Part shown: positions 1 through 5,617 of the stretch, one piece after another
How the letters are laid out: every line of letters begins with the position of its first letter
How positions within the stretch are numbered: the first letter of the stretch is position 1
NCBI GenBank assembly: GCA_021799405.1
Contig: JAJZAL010000175.1
Span: forward strand, 1-10,747
Source: Acidobacteriota bacterium
GTDB lineage: Bacteria; Acidobacteriota; Terriglobia; Terriglobales; Acidobacteriaceae
Length of the DNA stretch: 10,747 nucleotides
Direction: 5' to 3'
The notes under the pieces: model-generated
Told to the model about the DNA's origin: nothing
The model's database searches: none
The model's input: only the letters and a program-made list of their open reading frames with translations
Position numbers and translations under genes: made by a program

Positions 1-1706
1 TCGTAGAGGATATGCAAAATTTTGAGCAACTGCCTCTTATACGCATGAATGCGTTTTGCCTGTACATCGAAAAGCGAGTCAGGATCCAGCTTTTCGTTAA
101 GACTGCGTTCTACCAGAGCGCTGAGCACCTCCTTATTGTGCCGTTTGACATTCCGGAAAGATGCCCGGAATCCTGGATCTGCCACATACGGTTCCAGCTT
201 TCGCAGTTCATCCAGATTGGTGATCCAGCCATCGCCAATGCAGGAGGAAATCAGGCTGGCAAGCGGTGGATTGGTGTGGAGCAACCAGCGCCGTGGGCTG
301 ATCCCATTGGTCTTATTATTGAATTTCTGTGGCCAAATCTCATGAAAGTCCGCAAGAAGCTCTGTTTTGAGTAATTCGGTATGAAGAGGCGAGACGCCAT
401 TGACTGAGTGACTTCCCGCAACCGCAAGATTGACCATTTTGACCTGCTTCTCAGAGTCATCAAAGAGCGATACCCGAGCTACACGGCTCTTGTCCTCTGG
501 AAAACGGGCGGCGACTTGTTCAAGAAATCGGCGATCAATCTCCCGTATGATCTGAAGATGACGCGGCAGCACACGTTCCATCAGTGAAGTCGGCCACTTT
601 TCCAGTGCTTCTGCAGAGAGCGTGTGATTTGTGTAGCCAAATGTCTTCTGTGTAATCTCCCAGGCATCCTCCCACGATATCTCCTTCTCATCCACCAAAA
701 ATCGCATAAGTTCCACGATCGCCAGTGCCGGATGAGTATCATTCAATTGGATTGCAACCTTTGATGGAAAATTCCTGAAATCGTCATGATTCTGCTGGAA
801 TTGCCGAACAATATCCCGGATGGCACAAGCAATGAGGAAGTATTCCTGGGCTAACCTCAGTTCCTGGCCTGCAATCACCGCGTCCGAGGGATAGAGAACC
901 TTGGAGAGCATCTCGGACTGGATCTTCTGCTCAACAGCTTTCAGGTAATCTCCGTCATTAAAGATGCGCATGTCGAATTCCCGGGAAGCGCGTGCGGAAT
1001 ATAGACGAAGAAAGTGCACGTTTTGACCGCCATAGCCCGGAATGAGCATGTCAGAGGGAAGGCCAATCAGTACTTTCCAATCCATCCACATGGGGTTGTA
1101 AATACCATGCCTGTCGATGCCATGTTCAATCCTGCCGTAGATAGGAACGATACAGGCATCCTCTGGATGCACAATCTGCCAGGGCGTTCCCAGCGCCAGC
1201 CAGTTGTCCGGCAACTCGCGCTGATAACCGTTATGAATCTCCTGCTTAAATAGGCCGAACTCGTAATTGATTCCGTATCCGAAGCCAGGAATACCGAGAG
1301 TTGCAAGCGAATCAAGAAAGCACGCCGCCAGGCGGCCTAATCCCCCGTTGCCTAAGGCCGCATCCGGCTCTACGGATTCCAATTCCCGCAAATCCGCGCC
1401 AAGATTCATCAACGCTTCCTGACATAAGTCATACATGCGAAGATTGCGAAGGTTGGCTCCCAGGGATTGACCTATAAGAAACTCGATGGACAGATAATAC
1501 AAACGCTTTGTATCCCGGCGCCGGTATTCCTCTTCGGTCGCCAGAAAGCGTTCTATCATGCGATCGCGGACGGCGAGAGACAAGGCAGTAAAACGCTCGT
1601 AGAGACCTAGATTTCGCCACGGCTTTCCAAGCGAATATACAGCGTGGCGGCAAATTGCGTCCTGCAGCTCGGATGTTGCATCGATTGCTACGGCATGCTG
1701 ATTCAT
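1..1706 (-). CDS. glgP: Glycogen/alpha-glucan phosphorylase (GT35), C-terminus cut off by the left edge
   Basis: Reading from the ATG at 1706-1704, 568 codons stay open to the window edge. The product is a glycogen phosphorylase, which releases glucose-1-phosphate from the non-reducing ends of glycogen in the cytoplasm using pyridoxal phosphate. Family hallmarks seen: LYYLSIEFLIGQSL (residues 69-82), a glycine-rich loop ALGNGGLGRLAACFLDS (117-133), LNDTHPALAIVELMR (321-335), NHTLSAEALEKWP (360-372), NKTNGISPRRWL (464-475) and KRIHAYKRQLL (551-561). Bacterial family members are about 800-850 residues, so some 250-280 are missing, including the PLP-lysine region (GTSNMKF-type motif), which should lie to the left. 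A purine-rich GAGAGAAAG ends about 4 nt before the ATG and supports this start. The gene begins 10 nt after the STAS gene stop, so the two are probably cotranscribed. Its G+C looks lower than that of the hyf genes on the right. The family call is very safe. Confidence 0.96.
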   Translation of the reverse strand, partial: MNQHAVAIDATSELQDAICRHAVYSLGKPWRNLGLYERFTALSLAVRDRMIERFLATEEEYRRRDTKRLYYLSIEFLIGQSLGANLRNLRMYDLCQEALMNLGADLRELESVEPDAALGNGGLGRLAACFLDSLATLGIPGFGYGINYEFGLFKQEIHNGYQRELPDNWLALGTPWQIVHPEDACIVPIYGRIEHGIDRHGIYNPMWMDWKVLIGLPSDMLIPGYGGQNVHFLRLYSARASREFDMRIFNDGDYLKAVEQKIQSEMLSKVLYPSDAVIAGQELRLAQEYFLIACAIRDIVRQFQQNHDDFRNFPSKVAIQLNDTHPALAIVELMRFLVDEKEISWEDAWEITQKTFGYTNHTLSAEALEKWPTSLMERVLPRHLQIIREIDRRFLEQVAARFPEDKSRVARVSLFDDSEKQVKMVNLAVAGSHSVNGVSPLHTELLKTELLADFHEIWPQKFNNKTNGISPRRWLLHTNPPLASLISSCIGDGWITNLDELRKLEPYVADPGFRASFRNVKRHNKEVLSALVERSLNEKLDPDSLFDVQAKRIHAYKRQLLKILHILY

Positions 1707-1716
1707 GGGCTTTCTC

Positions 1717-2058
1717 TCACTTGGAGTTGAACGATCGTACTGCCTCATCCCGTGATTCAAAAATGTCAAAGATACGATGCATGCGCACAAGCTCGAATGC
1801 CGTGCGAACTTGCTTCGTCATTCCGCAGAGCTTCAGGTCTCCGCCTTTTGCGCTTACATTGCGCAGAAAAGAAAGAATGGCTCCAAGGCCAGAACTATCC
1901 ACGAACTGCATGGAATGAAGGTCAAGCACAATTTTGGAATTGCCCTCTAAAACCTTGGCCATCGCGGTCTTCAGATCGCCGCTATTACCTGCGTCAAGCT
2001 CTTTGACGGGAACCTCCGCGACAGTCACATTCCCTCTGCTTTCGACTGGGATTTCCAT
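1717..2058 (-). CDS. STAS-domain anti-sigma-factor antagonist (SpoIIAA/RsbV-like)
   Basis: The product is 113 residues, the usual size for a stand-alone STAS protein. The phosphoacceptor signature FVDSSGLGAI lies at residues 52-61, and Ser56 aligns with the phosphorylated serine of SpoIIAA (second Ser of DSSGLG). The preceding strand KIVLDLHSMQ and the following GGDLKLCGMTKQVRTAFELVRMHRIF segment are typical of the fold. In known systems the unphosphorylated protein binds a partner kinase/anti-sigma factor and releases a sigma factor or other target; phosphorylation by an RsbW-type kinase inactivates it and a PP2C phosphatase restores it. Both of those activities appear to be encoded in the overlapping upstream gene. 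The start at 2058 lies inside the end of that gene, preceded by GTGAGG a few bases upstream, which suggests translational coupling. No sigma factor is visible, so the output target is unknown; glgP or its expression is one possibility. Confidence 0.93.
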   Translation of the reverse strand: MEIPVESRGNVTVAEVPVKELDAGNSGDLKTAMAKVLEGNSKIVLDLHSMQFVDSSGLGAILSFLRNVSAKGGDLKLCGMTKQVRTAFELVRMHRIFDIFESRDEAVRSFNSK

Positions 2059-4706
2059 GGAGCCTCACTTTCATCTCTGGCATGGTTGGTGGATAGTTTT
2101 GTCAGAGAGATACAGTTCCTGCCTTCCCCATCTCTGTAGTAGCGGACCTCATCGACACACTGTGAAACGATGTAAAGTCCTAACCCCGATTCACTGGGAG
2201 CTTCGAGTGAAGGCAACGATGCAGCTTCCGGCTGAAACGAACGCCCGGAATGGTGCAGGCGAATTGCCACCCACTCTGAGCCAGCCTCAGCTTCAAGCAG
2301 GATTTCTCGATCTTTCTGTCCCAGATAGGCGTGCTTCATGATGTTGCTTGCCGTCTCGTTGACCGCCAGTTCGAGTTTTGCCACACTCTCATCATCCAGA
2401 AGCGCCAGGGGAAGTCCGGCGCAAAAGGAACGCACAAATTCACGAATGCATTCCAATTGACACAGATCGCTCTTGATGATCATCTCCACCTTCGCGGTCG
2501 GCGCACCTGCCTCCTCCAACCGCAAGGCAACAAGGGTCACGTCGTCAGCCATGCGGTCTGACCCGCAAAAGGAAACGAGAATTTTGCGAATAGTTTCGAT
2601 CAGTTCGGTGGGGGCCAGTCCACCATAGGCGCGAACGCACTGCTGCAGCCGATCCGTGCCGAACATATCCCCTGCCGCATTCCGCGCCTCGGTAATGCCG
2701 TCAGAAAAGAACAGAAGCAAATCCCCCGCGGCAAGCGGAAACGACCTTTGCTCAAAAATCTCTTCCTCGCGGACGCCGAGGGGAAGGTTCTCACCGTGCA
2801 GCAGTTCCGTGGAGCCCTCTCTGCGGTGCAGTTGGATGACGCCGGTATGCCCACAGTCGACCATATCAACCGCTCCCACCGAGGGATGAATGCGCGCGTA
2901 GCAAAGCGTTACGAAGGTATCAAGGTTGATTAACTGACGCGCGATCTGCTGATGTGTCATCAAGACAATGTCTTGGGGTTCCGGAATCTTTCCCGGTTCC
3001 GAAATCGCCGAGAGGTGACCGAGTGCTTTGAGTAAATGCGCCTTGGTTGCCGCCCCGACCAAAGCCGCGGCGGTTCCCTTGCCCATCACGTCGCCTACCA
3101 CTACATCAAACGAGCCCTCGCGCGGCGCCATAAAGACGATGAAGTCGCCGTCAATGCGCTGTGTTGGGATCTCCATCGTGGCTATGTGGACCCCTGGGAT
3201 GCGCGTAGGCGGCCGATCCATCAGCAGTGTCTCCTGTATCCTGTGGCCAATTTCAAATTCGCGCTCCCGGGCCTCCTGCAGCTCGTGTGTCCTCTCCTCA
3301 ACACGCTGTTCCAACTCTGTATTGAGCTCGACAAGTTCCCGTTCGGCCCGTTCCCTTTCAGCCCTTGTTCGCAATGCGGAAATGCCATAACTCAGATCGT
3401 CAGCAAGTTCAGACAGGAGACGAACCTCCTCCATATGGAATGCATCAGATTCCGTTGCATAGATACTGATGGATCCAAACAGCTCAGCATTGAGAAATAG
3501 CGGAATGGCAAGGCTGGATGCATAACCGTGGCTCACTGCCAGCACACGCCATGGCGCCATTTCCTGATCAGCCTCGATATCGGCTGAGGTTACTGCGCAG
3601 CCCGTCCGAATGCAGGTACCTGTGGGGCCATGCCCTCGCTCGATATCTTCCCACGTAATGTTGAGCGCGTGGATGTAATCTCCATTATGGCCAGCGTAAG
3701 CAAGCACCGTCACAGACTTTGCCTCATCGTGCTCAGCCCGGCCAACCCAACACAGCGGGTATCCTGCTTCCTGAACAATAATGTTGCAGATCTGCTGCAA
3801 CAGTACCTGCTCATCGGTCGCGCGAACGAGCGCCTGGTTGCATTTGCTGAGCGCACTGTTCGCTCGCTGCACCAATTGCAGCCGCTTTTGCGCTAATTTT
3901 CGCTCTGTAATATCTCTCAGGAAGATCTGCCAGCGACCGTCGGCGAGGATCTTGGCACTTGCTTCCACTGCGCAGTAATCCCCGTCTTTGCGCCGCAGAC
4001 TCCATTCTTCGATCTGAGACTTTCCGGTCTGCAGTTCCGCTTTTGCGCGCTCAAGACGCTCGATGTCCGCGGGTGGAAGGAGATTCGAGATCAGCTGCCC
4101 GACGATCTCGTCATGGGAGTATCCCAGCATCAAGCATCCTGCCGTATTGACTTCCAGCAGGCGCGCATCCAGGTTTGCGATGAAAATCCCGTCCGACGCC
4201 TGCTCGATCAATCGGGCATTGTCTTCAAAAGCCTGTTGCAGCCGACGCGCTGTGAGCCGGGTCTCCTCCAGCGCTTCTACGGCGCGCTCTTTTGCCTCGG
4301 TCAGCCGCCCCTGAAAGTAGCTGAAAACGATCGCCATGATGAAAAAGACTGCGGCGGGCAGGAAAAAATAGGGATCGTCCTTTGCCCAGGTAAATTCCGG
4401 CGGAACGAACCTCCACCAAACAAGCAGAGTCGAGATGCAGGCGGAGGCGATGCCCCCACTCACTCCACCGATCCATGCGCTGAAAAAGACAGCTGGGTAG
4501 AAGATGAACCATGCGAAGGGCTGCACGAAGGGCCAGAGAACGTGAAGGACCGCGGCAGCGATGAACGGCGACAGCACCGCCAGCCCGATCCGCACACCCC
4601 TGATTCCCGCCATCCTGGCCGGCGGAATTGCCTTCAACTTTACAGGGGATTCGGGATGACTGCGTGCAGTTGCTGGCCCTGGCCGTATGCTCTCTTTCCC
4701 GACCAT
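2025..4706 (-). CDS. Membrane sensor with PAS, GAF, SpoIIE-type PP2C phosphatase and RsbW-like ATPase/kinase domains
   Basis: From ATG 4706 the protein has 893 residues. Domain order: a basic N-terminus; four hydrophobic helices (about 38-131) with the DUF4118-like stretch FYPAVFFSAWIGGVSGG; PAS (about 162-270, ending DITERK); GAF (about 295-446); a charged coiled coil (about 446-485); SpoIIE/PP2C phosphatase (about 500-731) with Asp521 (DGDF), Asp539 (GDVMGKG), Asp669 (FSDGITEA) and Asp721/722 (ADDVTLVAL); and an RsbW-like HATPase (about 740-871) with N-box Asn783 (LAVNETASNIMKHAY) and G-box SGLGLYIVSQ. It probably both phosphorylates and dephosphorylates the STAS protein whose gene it overlaps. 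The G1-box Asp of the ATPase appears replaced (LHHSGRSF), and the PP2C GGDFYD motif reads DGDFIVF. An in-frame TTG at 4793 with AGAGG seven bases upstream would add 29 residues; ATG 4613 is a shorter option. Start uncertain, family certain. Confidence 0.92.
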   Translation of the reverse strand: MVGKESIRPGPATARSHPESPVKLKAIPPARMAGIRGVRIGLAVLSPFIAAAVLHVLWPFVQPFAWFIFYPAVFFSAWIGGVSGGIASACISTLLVWWRFVPPEFTWAKDDPYFFLPAAVFFIMAIVFSYFQGRLTEAKERAVEALEETRLTARRLQQAFEDNARLIEQASDGIFIANLDARLLEVNTAGCLMLGYSHDEIVGQLISNLLPPADIERLERAKAELQTGKSQIEEWSLRRKDGDYCAVEASAKILADGRWQIFLRDITERKLAQKRLQLVQRANSALSKCNQALVRATDEQVLLQQICNIIVQEAGYPLCWVGRAEHDEAKSVTVLAYAGHNGDYIHALNITWEDIERGHGPTGTCIRTGCAVTSADIEADQEMAPWRVLAVSHGYASSLAIPLFLNAELFGSISIYATESDAFHMEEVRLLSELADDLSYGISALRTRAERERAERELVELNTELEQRVEERTHELQEAREREFEIGHRIQETLLMDRPPTRIPGVHIATMEIPTQRIDGDFIVFMAPREGSFDVVVGDVMGKGTAAALVGAATKAHLLKALGHLSAISEPGKIPEPQDIVLMTHQQIARQLINLDTFVTLCYARIHPSVGAVDMVDCGHTGVIQLHRREGSTELLHGENLPLGVREEEIFEQRSFPLAAGDLLLFFSDGITEARNAAGDMFGTDRLQQCVRAYGGLAPTELIETIRKILVSFCGSDRMADDVTLVALRLEEAGAPTAKVEMIIKSDLCQLECIREFVRSFCAGLPLALLDDESVAKLELAVNETASNIMKHAYLGQKDREILLEAEAGSEWVAIRLHHSGRSFQPEAASLPSLEAPSESGLGLYIVSQCVDEVRYYRDGEGRNCISLTKLSTNHARDESEAPWKSQSKAEGM

Positions 4707-4960
4707 CGTGCCGCCGTCACCCGCCGCTTGGCATGGTGCCTTCTGTGCTGGCCACGATAAAGTGTACTGCAACTGCGGCACAGACGCATCCAACCGCGCG
4801 CCTCTGGCCGGACGTGAGAACAGCGCGCTCTTTGACTACGGCCCTTCGACAGCGAGACTCCGAATCTTCTGGCTCCGGCATGCCCCTCCATGATCCGTCC
4901 CAGGGACTGAAAACCAGATCAGGCCGCCCTGGTGATCGGCAACGGTATGCGGGCTTCCGT
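4707..4960. other. GC-rich stretch without a convincing gene; probable 5' leader of the sensor operon
   Basis: No reading frame here shows a recognisable domain. The sensor frame stays open to a stop at 4836-4838, so its coding region could begin as far upstream as TTG 4793. If the candidate promoter at 4967-4995 is used, most of this stretch would be an untranslated leader of about 170-255 nt. I see no hairpin followed by a T-run that would act as a terminator. Nothing else could be supported. Confidence 0.4.
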
Positions 4961-4966
4961 ATCAAA

Positions 4967-4995
4967 AATCTACATCTATGTATTCAATTATTCAA
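4967..4995 (-). promoter_or_regulatory. Candidate leftward sigma70-type promoter for the sensor-STAS-glgP operon
   Basis: On the minus strand a TTGAAT -35-like hexamer (plus 4990-4995) is separated by 17 bases from TAGATT (plus 4967-4972), a -10-like hexamer matching TATAAT at four positions. Spacing is ideal and the block is AT-rich against GC-rich flanks. Transcription would begin near 4960. The match is moderate and AT-rich DNA yields such matches by chance. Confidence 0.4.
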
Positions 4996-5006
4996 TTAGA
5001 TACATA
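4977..5006. repeat. Inverted repeat TATGTAT-N16-ATACATA
   Basis: TATGTAT at 4977-4983 and its exact reverse complement ATACATA at 5000-5006 flank 16 bases that include the TATTCAAT tandem repeat. It surrounds the -35 region of the candidate leftward promoter, so a regulator bound here could control the sensor operon. AT-rich composition raises the chance of coincidence. Confidence 0.35.
4981..4996 (+). repeat. Tandem direct repeat of TATTCAAT (two copies)
   Basis: Two adjacent identical octamers, TATTCAAT at 4981-4988 and 4989-4996, lie in the divergent control region. Each contains, on the other strand, a TTGAA(T/A)-like -35 hexamer, so the duplication also duplicates a possible promoter element. 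It may be a regulator-binding direct repeat or simple slippage. Confidence 0.5.
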
Positions 5007-5075
5007 TGGTTCTTTAATCTTTACTTTTATCTATATAGCGTCGGCGACACAAACTCGGGGACCGTGTTCCCAATT

Positions 5076-5090
5076 TGCTAATTAGTAGCA
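5076..5090. promoter_or_regulatory. Dyad TGCTA-N5-TAGCA directly upstream of the GAATAT array
   Basis: TGCTA (5076-5080) and TAGCA (5086-5090) are perfect inverted arms around ATTAG; the inner CTAATTAG (5078-5085) is itself palindromic. It abuts the first GAATAT half-site and lies about where an activator or the -35 region would sit for a rightward promoter. Function is inferred only from position and symmetry. Confidence 0.35.
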
Positions 5091-5126
5091 GAATATGGGA
5101 CAGTATATTCGTAAGCTCGAATATTC
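5091..5126. promoter_or_regulatory. Candidate ArsR-family operator: GAATAT-N8-ATATTC-N8-GAATAT array
   Basis: Half-sites GAATAT (5091-5096), ATATTC (5105-5110) and GAATAT (5119-5124) alternate in orientation with a strict 14-base period. The second pair extends to a perfect ATATTCG-N6-CGAATAT dyad (5105-5111 and 5118-5124), and the last half-site overlaps ATATTC to make the palindrome GAATATTC (5119-5126). AT-rich interrupted dyads of this kind are typical targets of ArsR/SmtB winged-helix repressors. The array ends 21 nt before the arsR-family ATG, the expected place for autoregulation. The identity of the binding protein is inferred. Confidence 0.6.
5104..5109 (+). promoter_or_regulatory. 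Possible rightward -10 hexamer inside the operator array
   Basis: TATATT matches the sigma70 -10 consensus at five of six positions and sits within the second half-site, so a bound repressor would block it. No good -35 is found at 16-18 bp upstream (best TTAGTA at 5082-5087), so an activator or another sigma factor may be needed. Transcription would start near 5116. Confidence 0.3.
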
Positions 5127-5147
5127 TTGATCCATGAATGGTGCTCT

Positions 5148-5492
5148 ATGCCGGATTCACTCCGCCGTTTTAAAGCCGACATCTTTCAGGCGCTCGCGCA
5201 TCCGACCCGGATCGCCATCATTGACTTACTGGGAAGCGGAGAGCTTTCTGCGGGAGAACTCATTGAGAAGCTCGGCATGGAGCAGGCAAATATCTCCCAG
5301 CATCTGGCCGTGCTGCGCGCCAAACAGATTGTTGTGAATCGCAAGGCAGGCAACCAGGTCTTCTACTCCGTTCGCGACCCCATCCTGCTGGAAGTGCTGA
5401 CGCTGATGCGCCGCTACTTCCAGAAACATTTGAAGGACGCTCTTGAAATGCTGAATGAAATGGATAAGAGCCCGGTGGAAACTGGCGAATGA
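5148..5492 (+). CDS. ArsR-family winged-helix transcriptional regulator, cysteine-free
   Basis: The product is 114 residues with a winged helix-turn-helix: FQALAHPTRIAIIDLL (residues 13-28), the recognition region EQANISQHLAVLRAKQIV (45-62) and the wing VNRKAGNQVFYSV, followed by a C-terminal helix ending NEMDKSPVETGE. There is no cysteine, so the ELCVCDL-type metal site and the BigR-type thiol switch are absent and the signal is unknown. An in-frame TTG at 5127 would add seven residues, but it overlaps the end of the operator array, so I prefer ATG 5148. It is the first gene upstream of the hyf-like genes and probably represses them and itself. From memory, M. tuberculosis Rv0081, a hypoxia-related ArsR-type regulator, begins similarly (KLKAEFFKTLAHPARIRILELL against RRFKADIFQALAHPTRIAIIDLL, quoted as partial runs) and heads an equivalent operon. 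The match is from recall, not from an alignment. Confidence 0.92.
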   Translation: MPDSLRRFKADIFQALAHPTRIAIIDLLGSGELSAGELIEKLGMEQANISQHLAVLRAKQIVVNRKAGNQVFYSVRDPILLEVLTLMRRYFQKHLKDALEMLNEMDKSPVETGE

Positions 5493-5606
5493 GCTTCGGG
5501 CAACAACAGATTTTACGATTGCTTCACTTCCCTTTCCCTTGTGCTGCAAATCACGCTGCGCCAACGTGTGAAGCCGCGCTCTTGTTGTCTCTTGGAACGG
5601 CAGAAT

Positions 5607-5612
5607 AGAGGA
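5607..5612 (+). promoter_or_regulatory. Shine-Dalgarno AGAGGA that fixes a TTG start for hyfB
   Basis: AGAGGA lies five bases before TTG at 5618. No ATG or GTG at a comparable position gives the expected N-terminus, so this site supports TTG initiation. The 125-nt gap from the arsR-family stop (5493-5617) holds no terminator that I can see. Confidence 0.7.
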
Positions 5613-5617
5613 TTCTT

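Noticed and set aside
1..1706. glgP as a pseudogene because only short frames with both ends can be seen in this stretch
   Set aside because: Reading the minus strand from 1706 gives 568 uninterrupted codons with all expected motifs; it is simply cut by the window edge.
4113..4760. Open frame of about 215 codons on the plus strand opposite the sensor gene
   Set aside because: It lies antisense to the clearly coding DUF4118/PAS region, has low-complexity charged residues, no recognisable domain and no good ribosome-binding site.
4717..4965. Possible 82-codon gene upstream of the sensor on the minus strand
   Set aside because: It needs a TTG start, overlaps the possible sensor N-terminus, has no domain resemblance and fits better as untranslated leader.
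5041..5075. Possible terminator around the CGGGGACCG stretch
   Set aside because: No stable stem with a following T-run on either strand could be built.
5127..5147. TTG 5127 as the start of the ArsR-family gene
   Set aside because: It would lie immediately at the end of the operator array with no ribosome-binding site; the domain begins after ATG 5148.
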